Shown: positions 7,762 through 16,994, counted from the first letter of the stretch. The stretch is 64,000 nt of DNA from Hyphomonadaceae bacterium (GCA_016791425.1 JAEUMQ010000007.1:496001-560000), one strand, 5' to 3'. Notes: generated by a model from the letters alone, not told the origin. Program-made: numbers and translations.

Positions 7762-8163
7762 TTAGCCGCGCGCGCGTTCCAGATGCGCGCGGATGCTGTG
7801 CTCGAGCGTATCGATCGCGCCCCAGGCGATGATGTCCGCCGCGCCGGCGGCAAGCGCCGCGGCGCGCGCCGCCTCTCCGCCGCCCGTCAACGCGAGGATC
7901 GGCGCCTGCGGGCGGCGCGCACGAAGATCGCGGATCACGTCCGCGCCGTCGCCGTCCGGCAGGTCGAAATCGATGAGAATGAGGTCGAACGGGATAGCGG
8001 CGCTGGCGTCGTGCGCTTCGCCAGGATCCACGAAATGCGTGGCCTCGATCGCCCCCGCCCAGCCGTCGTCGGCGAACCGGTCGAGCAGGAGCTCCGCGGC
8101 GGCACGATCGGGCTGCAGGAGGAGGATGCGTGCGGGCTTGGGCAGGAAGGGCGGCTGGCTCAT
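7762..8163 (-). CDS. Stand-alone receiver-domain protein, degenerate (133 aa)
   Basis: A single CheY-like receiver. The probable phospho-acceptor is D65 in LILIDFDLPDGDG and the switch threonine T93 in LALTGGG. The nearly invariant lysine after beta-5 is missing: the sequence reads DIIAWGAID, with tryptophan where K(P) normally stands. The N-terminal acidic pair is reduced to a single Asp in LLLQPDR. Such receivers may signal without normal phosphorylation (inference). No output domain is attached. It is divergent from the RyR-domain gene, sharing a 124-base upstream region. Confidence 0.7.
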   Translation of the reverse strand: MSQPPFLPKPARILLLQPDRAAAELLLDRFADDGWAGAIEATHFVDPGEAHDASAAIPFDLILIDFDLPDGDGADVIRDLRARRPQAPILALTGGGEAARAAALAAGAADIIAWGAIDTLEHSIRAHLERARG

Positions 8164-8287
8164 GGCGGGGGCGTATGCGGCCGCTTCTCTGCAAGCGCAA
8201 GCTGCGCGGGGCCGGCTGATTGTCTTGCGCCGGTAGCCCTCCTAGAGTCCGTGCGGTTGGCGAGAAGCGCCGGCCGAGGGAGCGGGA

Positions 8288-10168
8288 ATGCGGCGGTCTT
8301 ATGCGAATTTCTGGTCGCGGACCGCGGCCGGGCTGACGGCCTGGGCGCATACGCGCGCGGCCGTGTTCCGCTGGGGCGTGGTGGCGATCCTGACCCTCGT
8401 CTGGATCCTCGGCGGGCTCTACCATTTCATTTTTGAGGCGCATCAGCCGCCGCTGGAAGCCTTCTACAAGACGATCGCGGCGATCGGCATGTGGGACGAT
8501 TATTTCAACGTCCCCGACAACGACCTGCTGCAGATCGTGCGCTATTCGGCCATCGCCACGCCCGTCGTCGGCCTGATCTTCGCGTTCTCCGGCCAGCTCG
8601 GCCGCGGGCTGGCGCGGATGTTCAATCTCGGCGCCGCCCATCACGTCGTGATCGCCGGCGACGGTCCCCCCGCGCTGACGCTGGCGCTCGACGCGCGCGC
8701 CAAGGGCGACGCGGTCATTCTCATCGGCCAGGATCTTCCCGAGGACACTGCGCTTGGCCTTCGCCGACGCGGCGTGATCGTGCTGGAAGGCGACGCCAAG
8801 CAGCTCGACACCTTGAAGGCTGCGCGCGCCGACCATGCCGCGCACGTCGTCGCGTTCGCGGATGACGACACCGAAAACCTGCAGATCGAAGCGGTGATGC
8901 GCCGGCTCGCCGGCGATCGCAGGCGCCATCGCCGCCCGGTGGCGGTGCACGTCGCGACGCGCGCGCCGATCCTGTTGCGCGAGGCGCGCGAGATGCGCTC
9001 GCTGGAGCAATCCAAGCGCGACGCCGCCGAGCGCGCCGGCAAGCCGCTGCCGCCGGCCGCCGTCGATGCAAAGCCCTTCTCGCTGGACGAGCTCGCCGCG
9101 CGCGCGCTCATCCAGGCCGAGGCGGGCACGATCCTCGATCTTGCCGAGCAATTGAGCCAGCCGCGCCCGCACATCGTGATTTTCGGCTTCGACGAGGAAG
9201 CCGAGCAGGTGGCGGTGCGCACGCTGGCGAGCCTGTGGTCGGCCCGGCTCGAGCCGCCGCGCCTGACCGTGTGCACGCGTGAGCACGAGCGCGCCAAGGC
9301 GCGGTTCGAGGCGCGCTATCCGCAGGCGGTCGCCCATACGAGCCTTTGGGTCGCCGACATCGCCTTCCGAGAGTTCGATTGGGCGACGGCCAAGATCGAT
9401 GTCGGCCTGATCCAGGAGATCGCCGCTGCGCGCGGGCCCGTGAGCGCCATCGTGGTGTCCACCGGCTCGGACGCGGACAATATCCTCATCTCGCTCGCCT
9501 TGAAGCGGACGTGCAATCAGGTCGTCGCCGGCGCCCGGACCGCGCCGGCGCCGATTTTCATGCGCGAGACGAGCCAATCGGAATTCTCGCGGACCTATGC
9601 GCGCGGCGACGACACGCCCGACGAGCTCGACGCCTACCTGCAGGCCTTCGGCGCCCATCAGGTCGTGGCGACCCGCGCCTATGTGCTCGACGGCGCCCTC
9701 GATATGGGCGCGGCGATCGCCCACCGGCACTACGCGGCCGGACTATCCGCACGCGGACAAGCGACAATGAAGGACCTGCAGGCCGCCGCGAAGGGCTGGG
9801 ACGACGTGCTGGAGACCTATCGCGACGCCAACCGCTCGTCGGCGGATTCCGCGATGGTGAAGCTATGGGACGCCGGCTGGCGCCGCGCCGAGAGCCACGA
9901 GCGCGAAGGGGCCGAGATGGATCCGGCCGTCCCCGACGAAATGATGACGCGGATGGCTCAGCGCGAGCACGATCGCTGGATGGCCGATCGTCTGCTCGGC
10001 GGCTGGCGCCCCGGCGAGAAGCGCGACAACGAACTGCGCGTGCACAACAATCTGAAGCCGTGGAGCGCGCTTACGCCGGACGAGCAGAAGCGCGACGAGG
10101 ACCAGATCCGCGCCGCGGTGCAGATCGGCCGCACCATGCACAGGCACGGCTTCATGAAACGCGGATAG
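8288..10168 (+). CDS. Membrane protein with TrkA-N-like NAD-binding domains and C-terminal RyR domain (626 aa)
   Basis: Two N-terminal hydrophobic segments (about residues 27-49 and 87-103) resemble the pore-flanking helices of a small ion channel. Two Rossmann-like regulator domains follow, the first beginning HHVVIAGDGPPALTLAL (about residue 118) and the second PHIVIFGFDEEAEQVAV (about 295). The last 80 residues form a ryanodine-receptor (RyR) repeat: REHDRWMADRLLGGWRPGEK, then LKPWSALTPDEQKRD. Bacterial RyR domains are known structurally but their ligand is unclear. The combination suggests a ligand- or nucleotide-gated membrane transport regulator, which is inference. The gene ends just before a REP-like pair. 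Confidence 0.8.
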   Translation: MRRSYANFWSRTAAGLTAWAHTRAAVFRWGVVAILTLVWILGGLYHFIFEAHQPPLEAFYKTIAAIGMWDDYFNVPDNDLLQIVRYSAIATPVVGLIFAFSGQLGRGLARMFNLGAAHHVVIAGDGPPALTLALDARAKGDAVILIGQDLPEDTALGLRRRGVIVLEGDAKQLDTLKAARADHAAHVVAFADDDTENLQIEAVMRRLAGDRRRHRRPVAVHVATRAPILLREAREMRSLEQSKRDAAERAGKPLPPAAVDAKPFSLDELAARALIQAEAGTILDLAEQLSQPRPHIVIFGFDEEAEQVAVRTLASLWSARLEPPRLTVCTREHERAKARFEARYPQAVAHTSLWVADIAFREFDWATAKIDVGLIQEIAAARGPVSAIVVSTGSDADNILISLALKRTCNQVVAGARTAPAPIFMRETSQSEFSRTYARGDDTPDELDAYLQAFGAHQVVATRAYVLDGALDMGAAIAHRHYAAGLSARGQATMKDLQAAAKGWDDVLETYRDANRSSADSAMVKLWDAGWRRAESHEREGAEMDPAVPDEMMTRMAQREHDRWMADRLLGGWRPGEKRDNELRVHNNLKPWSALTPDEQKRDEDQIRAAVQIGRTMHRHGFMKRG

Positions 10169-10171
10169 GAA

Positions 10172-10238
10172 GGAGCGCGGGCCTCCAGGCCCGCTTGTTC
10201 CGCATACGGCAGATTGCGCGCCTGGAGGCGCGCGCTCC
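10172..10238. repeat. REP/BIME-like pair of inverted hairpins
   Basis: Two 23-bp units, 10172-10194 and 10216-10238, are inverted copies of each other (21 of 23 positions match). Each unit is itself a hairpin with 8-bp arms (GCGGGCCT/AGGCCCGC and GCGCGCCT/AGGCGCGC) and carries a GGAGC tail. The pair fills the space between two converging genes, the classic location of REP/BIME elements. It may also act as a bidirectional terminator. Confidence 0.75.
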
Positions 10239-10244
10239 AACCTC

Positions 10245-12263
10245 TTAAGTCCCGATCTGTCCGCCGTCGTCTCGGGTGATGACGACGACCGCGGAGCGCG
10301 GCCAGGCGCCGCCTCCATCGGGAAACGACGAGCCCGGGCGGACATTGTCGCGGAACCGCGCGCTGGAATAGCGCACGCCGGCATTGTCCTCGCCCGGATG
10401 CTGGATGGCGACGAAGAACGCCTTCTCGTCCGGCGCCATCGTCGGCCCGCAGATCTCGGCGCCCATGGGCCCGACGAGGAAACGCTTCACGTTCCGCGCG
10501 GCGGCCGGATCGGTCGGCGCCACGAGCACGGAATCGTTGCAATCGTTGAAGACCGTGTCGTTGCCGTCGGTGGCGATCCAGACATTCAGCGCGCGATCGA
10601 AGCAGATATTGTCCGGGCACGCGAAGCGGTCGCCGGTGAAGGTGCTTGCGCCATCGACGGCGGTGGAGACGAGCACCGCGCCGGCGCGCGTCTCGACGCT
10701 CGAGGCGTCGGGGTCGCCGGCAAGCGCGAAGACATCCCAGGTGAAGGTCGCCGCGCCGCAATCGTGATTGGCTTCCTCGATGCGGATGATGTGGCCCGTC
10801 CGGTTGGGTTGGCCTGCCGTGCGGTCGGGATTGGCGGGACGCGCGGTCGCGCGCACGTAATTGTTGGTGCACACGATGAACACGGATCCGCGTCCGACCC
10901 AATTGTCGTCGCGCAGGGCCTCCACGTCCTCCGGGCGATCCATCTGCGTGGCGCCGAGAGCCAGCGCCGCGTCGCGCACGCGCATGAAAACGTCCGCTTC
11001 GGTGTCGAAGCCCGGAATGTCGCCGCCGGGAGGGCCGGCCCCGAGCGCCGCGTTCGCTGCGGCGCGCGTGAGGGGAATCCAACGCCCCGTTCCATCCGCC
11101 TCGAAGCGCGCGGCGTGAAGCACGCCGGTGTCGAGCAGCGAGAACGCCGCGGCGCGATCGGCGGGGTCGAAGCGCCCGGCCGAGACGAACTTGTAGACGT
11201 GCTCGTTGTTCTGGTCGTCGCCCATATAGACCGCGACGCGCCCGTCGCGCGTGAGCGCGGTGGTGGCGCATTCGCCCGTCTTGCGCCCGAGGTGCGTTCG
11301 CTTGCGCGGCGCGCTCGACGGATCGTAGGGGTCGATCTCCACCACCCAGCCATAAAGCGAAGGCCCGTGCGGGTTCTTCGCCATGTCGTATTGCGGCGGC
11401 GCGAGCGCGCCATAGGAGGGGTATTGCGGCGGAACCATCATGCGCGTGCAATCGCGCCGATAGGCGCCGTCGCGCTGCGCCCCGGCGAGCGGCGCCGCTG
11501 CGGGCTCGGAGGCATGGAAGAGATAATGGAAGTTCTCTTCCGAAGTCAGGTAAGTGCCCCACGGCGTCTGTCCGCCCGCGCAGTTCGCATGCGTGCCGCA
11601 CGCGATCGCGGGACCGGCGACGCCCTCCTGCGCGTTGTTGATGGCGCCCGCAGCGCGGATCCATGGATGCTCCGCGGCTGGACCTGAGAAGAGCGCGGGC
11701 GTGAACGGCGTGATCCGGCGGTTGACGTGCGCGTCTTGGACCGCAGACCAGCCCGCCTCCGTCTTTTCCAGCGCCACGATGCTGACCCCGGTGGACGCGA
11801 TCGCTGCGGCGGCATGGGCGGCCGTGAAATCCTCCCGCCGCGCGACCGCGGGGAACATCATCTCCAGCCCGGCATATTCGTTGTTGGCGCAAAGGATCAT
11901 GCGCGTTCCATCGCGCGGCGGCGGAAATGCATGCTCCGCAGGAAAGAGCGCGAGCATGTCGTTGTTCATGCCGAAGCGCTTCTCCTGGTCGGAGCGCGTG
12001 AGCGCATCCGGATCGAACCCCGGCAAGTCGCTGAAGAGCGCGTCGCCCCACGCGATCACGGCGCGCGCCGAATAGCCCGCCGGAACGGTCACTGCGTCTG
12101 CCGTGGTCGCCGCGACGGGTGAGAAAGTGAGCGCGCCGCTCGCGTCGGACGTGGCCGGCGTCGTCGTGCAGGCGGGCGCCAGCGAGAGCAGCGGCAGGCC
12201 GGCGAGGCCGCCGAGCAGGCCGCGCCGCGAGAGCCGCTCCGCGATCAGGTCCTGGATGTGCAT
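10245..12263 (-). CDS. PhoX-family (DUF839) secreted phosphatase (672 aa)
   Basis: A twin-arginine signal SRRGLLGG at residues 12-19 and a following hydrophobic stretch ending near a cysteine predict Tat export. The mature protein has PhoX-type features: MILCANNEY, PWGTYLTSEENFHYLF, VVEIDPYDP with KRTHLGRKTGECA, VYMGDDQNNEHVYKFV, and late DNICFDRALNVWIATDG and QHPGEDN. PhoX enzymes are monomeric calcium/iron alkaline phosphatases of the periplasm. Whether this member hydrolyses phosphoesters was not demonstrated. There is no obvious Pho box upstream. The gene stops seven bases after the REP-like pair and lies 44 bases downstream of selO. Confidence 0.88.
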   Translation of the reverse strand: MHIQDLIAERLSRRGLLGGLAGLPLLSLAPACTTTPATSDASGALTFSPVAATTADAVTVPAGYSARAVIAWGDALFSDLPGFDPDALTRSDQEKRFGMNNDMLALFPAEHAFPPPRDGTRMILCANNEYAGLEMMFPAVARREDFTAAHAAAAIASTGVSIVALEKTEAGWSAVQDAHVNRRITPFTPALFSGPAAEHPWIRAAGAINNAQEGVAGPAIACGTHANCAGGQTPWGTYLTSEENFHYLFHASEPAAAPLAGAQRDGAYRRDCTRMMVPPQYPSYGALAPPQYDMAKNPHGPSLYGWVVEIDPYDPSSAPRKRTHLGRKTGECATTALTRDGRVAVYMGDDQNNEHVYKFVSAGRFDPADRAAAFSLLDTGVLHAARFEADGTGRWIPLTRAAANAALGAGPPGGDIPGFDTEADVFMRVRDAALALGATQMDRPEDVEALRDDNWVGRGSVFIVCTNNYVRATARPANPDRTAGQPNRTGHIIRIEEANHDCGAATFTWDVFALAGDPDASSVETRAGAVLVSTAVDGASTFTGDRFACPDNICFDRALNVWIATDGNDTVFNDCNDSVLVAPTDPAAARNVKRFLVGPMGAEICGPTMAPDEKAFFVAIQHPGEDNAGVRYSSARFRDNVRPGSSFPDGGGAWPRSAVVVITRDDGGQIGT

Positions 12264-12307
12264 GGCCGCCCCTTACGCTGCGCGGATGACGCTGCCGTGA
12301 CGCTTCG

Positions 12308-13732
12308 CTATTCGGTTTGGATGCCGAGCGCAGCGCCCATCAATCGTATGTCCGCGATCTTGTTTTCGAACGATGTCCAATCGTCGCGCTCCGCGATCGC
12401 CGCCCAGATGGCTTCGAGCTCCTCGATCAGCAGGTCGCAAGGCGCCGTGCGCGCGAAATAGGGATGGTCAAGCCGCGGCGCGCGCTCGTCCGAGCGCTTT
12501 TCCACCTCCGCACGGATCGGGGCGAAGGCGGCGCCGTCATAATGGGAGGCGGCGGGGCTTTGCGCTGCGCGCGCTGCGCTTGCGGCGCCGCCGAACCAGT
12601 CGAAGAAGAATTGCGCCCATCCAATGCCGCTCTCGGTCATCCAGCCGAAGAGGAGGCGGAGGAAATCCATGTCGGCTGCGAGATCGCCGGTCGTCAGCCC
12701 GAGACGCGCGAACATCTTGTCGCGCAGCCCCGTCTGGTAATGGATCGCGAAAAAGCCGAGGCCCCGCTCGAGCGCCGGCGTGTCGCAGACGAGCGAAAAA
12801 CAGCCGGCGAGCTGCGCGAGGTTCCATGACGCCGCTTCCGGTTGCCGGCCGAAGGAATAGAGCCCCACTTCGTCGAAATAGGCGGCAGTGAAATTGGGGT
12901 CGCTCGTCGGCAGGAACCGCCACGGCCCGTAATCGAAGCTCTCGCCGGTGAGCGTCATATTGTCGGTGTTGAGCACGCCGTGCACGAAGCCGGCCGCCAT
13001 CCAGCTCGCCGCGAGCCGCGCGGAGGCCTCCACGACCTTCTCGAACAGCGCCGCCGCGCGCGCTTCGCCTTCCTGGTCCGAAAGCTCGGGATAATAGCAC
13101 TCGACGGCATGATCGATCAGCACACGGATGAGATCGGGGCGCTCGAAATAAGTGAGCCTCTGGAACGTTCCGAACCGGAGGTGCGAGTGCGAAAGCCGCG
13201 TCAGCACCGCTGCGCGCGTTGGCGACGGCTCATCGTTCCGCTGCAGCGCTTCGCCCGTCTCGAAGAGCGCGAAGGCCTTCGAGGTCTTCACGCCGAGGGC
13301 GGCGAGCATCTCCGCGGCCAGCACCTCTCGCACGCCGCCCTTGAGCGTCAGCCGCCCGTCTCCGAAGCGCGAATAGGGCGTCTGCCCGGAGCCCTTGGTC
13401 GCCAGATCGAGCAGGCGCCCCGCATCGTCGCGCAGCTGCGCATAGAGGAACCCGCGCCCGTCGCCGATGTCGGGGTTGTACACGCGGAACTGGTGCCCGT
13501 GATAACGCATCGCGAGCGGCCGGGGCATGTTGCCCGGCAAGGGCTCGAAGCGCGCAAAGGCGCTCTCCCATTCCGCTGGGTCGAGCGTGTCGAGGCCGAC
13601 GCGCGCCGCCCACGCATCGTTGCGGAAGCGCAGGATGTGCTTGGGGAAGGTCGCTGGCGCGACCGGGTCGGCGAACTCTGGGCCAAGCGCGGCGAAACGC
13701 GGATCGGGTCGATAGGCGGGCGAAGGCGGCAT
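12308..13732 (-). CDS. selO: Protein adenylyltransferase SelO (YdiU/UPF0061)
   Basis: 474 residues, the normal SelO size. Recognisable blocks are MRYHGHQFRVYNPDIGDGR, KGSGQTPYSRFGDGRLTLKG, REVLAAEMLAALGVKTSKA and the catalytic HGVLNTDNMTLTGESFDYGP, which holds the Asp/Asn metal-binding residues of this pseudokinase-like fold. SelO transfers AMP to Ser/Thr/Tyr of proteins involved in redox homeostasis (established in E. coli and mitochondria). It shares its upstream region with a divergent lipoprotein gene and probably reads through into the phoX-like gene 44 bases on. Confidence 0.92.
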   Translation of the reverse strand: MPPSPAYRPDPRFAALGPEFADPVAPATFPKHILRFRNDAWAARVGLDTLDPAEWESAFARFEPLPGNMPRPLAMRYHGHQFRVYNPDIGDGRGFLYAQLRDDAGRLLDLATKGSGQTPYSRFGDGRLTLKGGVREVLAAEMLAALGVKTSKAFALFETGEALQRNDEPSPTRAAVLTRLSHSHLRFGTFQRLTYFERPDLIRVLIDHAVECYYPELSDQEGEARAAALFEKVVEASARLAASWMAAGFVHGVLNTDNMTLTGESFDYGPWRFLPTSDPNFTAAYFDEVGLYSFGRQPEAASWNLAQLAGCFSLVCDTPALERGLGFFAIHYQTGLRDKMFARLGLTTGDLAADMDFLRLLFGWMTESGIGWAQFFFDWFGGAASAARAAQSPAASHYDGAAFAPIRAEVEKRSDERAPRLDHPYFARTAPCDLLIEELEAIWAAIAERDDWTSFENKIADIRLMGAALGIQTE

Positions 13733-13861
13733 GCGAGGGCAACGTTGTCGGCGTCGGGGGGCGCCGATTCAAGCCGCGTTTGGAGGCGCCAGCGCCCGTG
13801 ACGTAGGCGGTCCCCTGTGGCAGGAACCTTGGGGCGAGGGTCGTGGGGAGTGGAGGGAAGC

Positions 13862-14938
13862 ATGGCTCGTCCCAACGGGTGGGTTTGCGTGGCGATCGCC
13901 CAGGCCTTGCTGCTGGCGGTTGTGGCCTGCGGCGGCGAGAAGGAAAAAGCTGAGGAGCTCACGCCCCAGGCCAAGCTCGCCCAGGCGCTGGATCCGTGCG
14001 CCAACCCGCAAGGCGCGGGCGCCGAGGGCATGTGCAAGGACGCCAAGCTGGCCCAGGCCGGCGGCGCCTTGAGTGAAACGCTGGTGGAGGCGGCTTCCGC
14101 GATCTCGCCCCCCGGCGCGGACCAGCTGGTGCAGAACCAGCAGCGCTGGTTGGCCGCCCAGAAGGTCGAGTGCGGCATGATCGATCTGGAGGCCGCGCCG
14201 ACGCCGGAGCAGGCCACGTGCCTGCAGGCCGCCATGCGCGAGCGCGCGCAGGACGCGACCACCGCCGTGCAGCAGGTCGGCGGCTACACCTTCCAGCGCA
14301 TGGAGATCACCGAGGCGACCGCCGTGACCGCCGAAGCGGCGGCCGCAAGCGGCCTAGGGGACGATGCGCCCAAGGCGATCACCCGCGACATCCGCTTCCC
14401 GCGCATCGACAACGCCGCCACGCCCCAGGCGCAGCGCTTCAATGAGCTCGTCGCCCAGCAGCCGCAATTCCGCCTGGAGGACCAGACGGAGGAGCAGGTG
14501 AGCTATGCGATCGCCTTCGCCGGCCCTGAGCTCATCTCGGTTCGCTTCGACACGTATGATTACACGCTCGGCGCTGCGCACCCGAACAATGGCGTCCGCG
14601 CCGTGACCGTGGTGATGACGTCCGGCCAGCCGCTGGCCGCGACCGACGTGTTCAAGGCAGGCTCGGGCTGGGAGAATTTCCTCACCACGCGGGCGCTGCG
14701 CGAGCTGACGGCGCAGTTCCGCGACGCCGGCTTCACGCCCCCGCGCGCCGACGTGCGCGATGCGGTGACCAAGCCGCACCTGTGGCTGGTGAAGGCCGAG
14801 GGCCTGACGCTGCTCTTTCCGCCGTACTCGTTCGGCGGCCCGCATGCGCTGGGCGGCGCGGAGGTGACGGTGCCGTGGGCGGAGCTCGCGCGCTTCCTCA
14901 ACCCGCAAGCCCCGCAGCCCATCCGCGCTCCCGCCTAA
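13862..14938 (+). CDS. LprI-like/DUF3298-type lipoprotein (358 aa)
   Basis: A signal peptide with a plausible lipobox (LLLAVVAC) is followed by a Cys-containing segment around residues 40-145 with NQQRWLAAQKVECG. This resembles the lysozyme-inhibitor LprI/DUF1311 repeat. The C-terminal half (FDTYDYTLGAAHPNNGVRAV, then FPPYSFGGPHALGGAEVTVPWAEL) looks like DUF3298, a domain found next to DUF1311-type modules in proteins of Bacillus RsiV type. GGAGGG five bases before the ATG fixes the start. Probable outer-membrane or periplasmic location; function unknown. It is divergent from selO. Confidence 0.7.
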   Translation: MARPNGWVCVAIAQALLLAVVACGGEKEKAEELTPQAKLAQALDPCANPQGAGAEGMCKDAKLAQAGGALSETLVEAASAISPPGADQLVQNQQRWLAAQKVECGMIDLEAAPTPEQATCLQAAMRERAQDATTAVQQVGGYTFQRMEITEATAVTAEAAAASGLGDDAPKAITRDIRFPRIDNAATPQAQRFNELVAQQPQFRLEDQTEEQVSYAIAFAGPELISVRFDTYDYTLGAAHPNNGVRAVTVVMTSGQPLAATDVFKAGSGWENFLTTRALRELTAQFRDAGFTPPRADVRDAVTKPHLWLVKAEGLTLLFPPYSFGGPHALGGAEVTVPWAELARFLNPQAPQPIRAPA

Positions 14939-14951
14939 CAGAATGAGGCGT

Positions 14952-14976
14952 CCCCTCTCCCCTGGAGGGGAGTGGG
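14952..14976. repeat. GC-rich hairpin between converging genes
   Basis: An imperfect stem-loop built on CTCCCC-type and GGGGAG-type arms around TGGA, in the 61 bases between the lipoprotein gene and the transporter gene. A similar CCCCTCTCCC/GGGAGAGGGG hairpin occurs at 60036-60063 between another converging pair. It probably works as a terminator without a clear T tract. Confidence 0.45.
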
Positions 14977-14999
14977 ATGCTTCATCCTGGTGCGGAACG

Positions 15000-16670
15000 T
15001 CACACGTGGATGTCGCGGTCCTTGGTTTCCGGCCAGAAGATGAGCGTGACCAGGATCGCGACGGCGGTGACGATCACGGGGAACCACAGGCCCGCATAGA
15101 TGTTCCCGGTGGCGGTGTTGATCGCGAACACGGTCGCCGGCAGGAGCCCGCCGAACCAGCCCGTTCCGATATGATAGGGAAATGAGAGTGCAGTATAGCG
15201 GATGCGTGTCGGGAAGAGCTCCACGAGCGCCGCCGCCTGCGGCCCGTAGAGCGCCGTCGCCGCCACGATGAAGAGCGCCAGGACCCCGAACACCAGCGCG
15301 TAATTGATCTGCGCCGGATCGGCCGCGCTTGGATAGCCGGCGGCGGTGAGCGCTTGCCGGAGTTGTCCGTCGAACGCCGCGCGCGCGGCGCGGATTTCCG
15401 TCGGCGATTTGCCTTCCGCGCTCTCTGCTTGAACCTCCGTTGCGCCGATGCGGATGCGCGCCGGCGCGCCTGCAGGCCCTGCTTCGCTCGAATAGGACAC
15501 GCCCGCCGCCGAGAGCGACGCCTTCGCGATGTCGCACGAGCTCGCGAACTGGTGCGCGCCGCCGGTGAGATCGAGCTGGAAGCTGCAATCGGCGGGATCG
15601 GCGACGACGACGGCCGGCGCCGTCTGCGAAGCGGCTGCGAGCGCGGGATTGCCCGCGCGTGTGATCATGTGGAAGCCGGGGAAGTAGAGCAGCAGCATGA
15701 GGATCATGCCGCCGAGCATGATCGGCTTGCGTCCGATGCGATCCGACAGCGACGCGAAGAAGAGGTAGAGCGGCGCCGAGAAGAGCACGACCGCGATCAT
15801 GAAGAGGTTCACGGTCTTGGAATCGATCTTGAGGATTCGCTCCAGATAGAATTGCGAATAGAAGTGCGCGGTGTACCAGACCACGCCCTGCGCCATCATC
15901 ACTCCGAAGAGCGCGAGCAGAACGATCCGCAGGTTCTTCCATTCAAGGAAGCTCTCGGCGTAGGCGCGCTTCGTGGTCTTTCCCTCGTTCTTGAGCTTCT
16001 GAAAGGCTGGGCTCTCTTCGAGCTGCATCCGGATCCAAACCGAAACCGCCAACAGGCCGATCGAGAAGAGGAACGGGATGCGCCAGCCCCAGTCGCGGAA
16101 TGCTTCCTCACCCATGATCCCGCGCGCGCCGAGGATGACGCCCAGCGCGCCGACGAGGCCGATCGAGGCGGAGGTCTGGATCCACGCCGTCGCCGCGCCG
16201 CGCTTTCCGTGCGTTGCGTGCTCCGCGACATAGATCGCCGCACCGCCATACTCGCCGCCCAGGGCGAAGCCCTGCAGCACCCGGCACGCCACGAGCAGCA
16301 CCGGCGCCCACACCCCGATCGTCTCGGCGGTGGGCAGGAGGCCGATCGCGAAGGTGGCGAGGCCCATGATCGTGATCGTGATCAGGAAGGCGCCCTTGCG
16401 GCCCGCCGCGTCGCCGATCTTGCCGAACACCAGCGCCCCGAGCGGCCGCACGATGAACCCGACCGCGAAGGTGAGGAGCGTGAAGACGAACGCCTGCGCG
16501 TCCGGCAGCCCCGCGAAGAAATGCGCGCTCATGACCGAGGCGAGGGCGCCGTAGACGAAGAAGTCGTACCATTCGAAGACCGTCCCGGCCGCCGAGGCCG
16601 TCACGACCATGCGCATCTTCTCCGGACTGACTTCCGGCGCCGAACTGGCGGGGGCGGCGACGTCGGTCAT
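15000..16670 (-). CDS. MHS-type MFS transporter with large periplasmic insertion (556 aa)
   Basis: Twelve hydrophobic segments with the metabolite:H+ symporter signature: GTVFEWYDFFVYGALA in TM1, GKIGDAAGRKGAFL and LSDRIGRKPIM in the cytoplasmic loops, and FALGGEYGGAAIYVAEHA. Relatives carry dicarboxylates, osmolytes or aromatic acids, so the substrate cannot be inferred. Unusually, about 120 residues are inserted after FPGFHMITRAGNPALA (roughly residues 355-480), including two cysteines (ADCSF and ASSCD) that could form a disulfide outside the membrane. AGGAGG before the ATG at 16670 sets the start. It is divergent from the atp operon. Confidence 0.85.
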   Translation of the reverse strand: MTDVAAPASSAPEVSPEKMRMVVTASAAGTVFEWYDFFVYGALASVMSAHFFAGLPDAQAFVFTLLTFAVGFIVRPLGALVFGKIGDAAGRKGAFLITITIMGLATFAIGLLPTAETIGVWAPVLLVACRVLQGFALGGEYGGAAIYVAEHATHGKRGAATAWIQTSASIGLVGALGVILGARGIMGEEAFRDWGWRIPFLFSIGLLAVSVWIRMQLEESPAFQKLKNEGKTTKRAYAESFLEWKNLRIVLLALFGVMMAQGVVWYTAHFYSQFYLERILKIDSKTVNLFMIAVVLFSAPLYLFFASLSDRIGRKPIMLGGMILMLLLYFPGFHMITRAGNPALAAASQTAPAVVVADPADCSFQLDLTGGAHQFASSCDIAKASLSAAGVSYSSEAGPAGAPARIRIGATEVQAESAEGKSPTEIRAARAAFDGQLRQALTAAGYPSAADPAQINYALVFGVLALFIVAATALYGPQAAALVELFPTRIRYTALSFPYHIGTGWFGGLLPATVFAINTATGNIYAGLWFPVIVTAVAILVTLIFWPETKDRDIHV

Positions 16671-16994
16671 GGATCCTCCTCTTGGCCTTCGCCCCGGCGG
16701 TGGACGGCCGCCCTCGACGGGAGGGGGACCCCAATCCCGCGAGGCCGGTTCTCCCGCATCGTCCAGGCGTCTGCATCGTCCCGGCGAAAGTGTCGCTGTT
16801 GCGCGGTCCGGGGCGGCGGTTGTCAAGCCCGAAGCGCGCGTGCTATCCGCCCCTGCGGCCAATCGCGCGCCACCCCCTAAAACGGGGTGGGGGTGCGGGA
16901 TTCGGCGAGCGCGTAAAAAATCCCGTATTTTGGCGATTCTGGCGCGCGGATGCCGCGGGCCGTCTTGGGCCAGTTCATTTGGGGCGACTTTAAA
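16671..16994. other. Divergent intergenic region (transporter / atp operon)
   Basis: About 320 bases between the MFS start and atpH with no convincing gene. It must hold promoters for both directions. An A/T-rich stretch at about 16914-16937 (TAAAAAATCCCGTATTTTGG) lies just upstream of atpH and is the most promoter-like part. No clear -35/-10 pair could be set. Confidence 0.4.
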
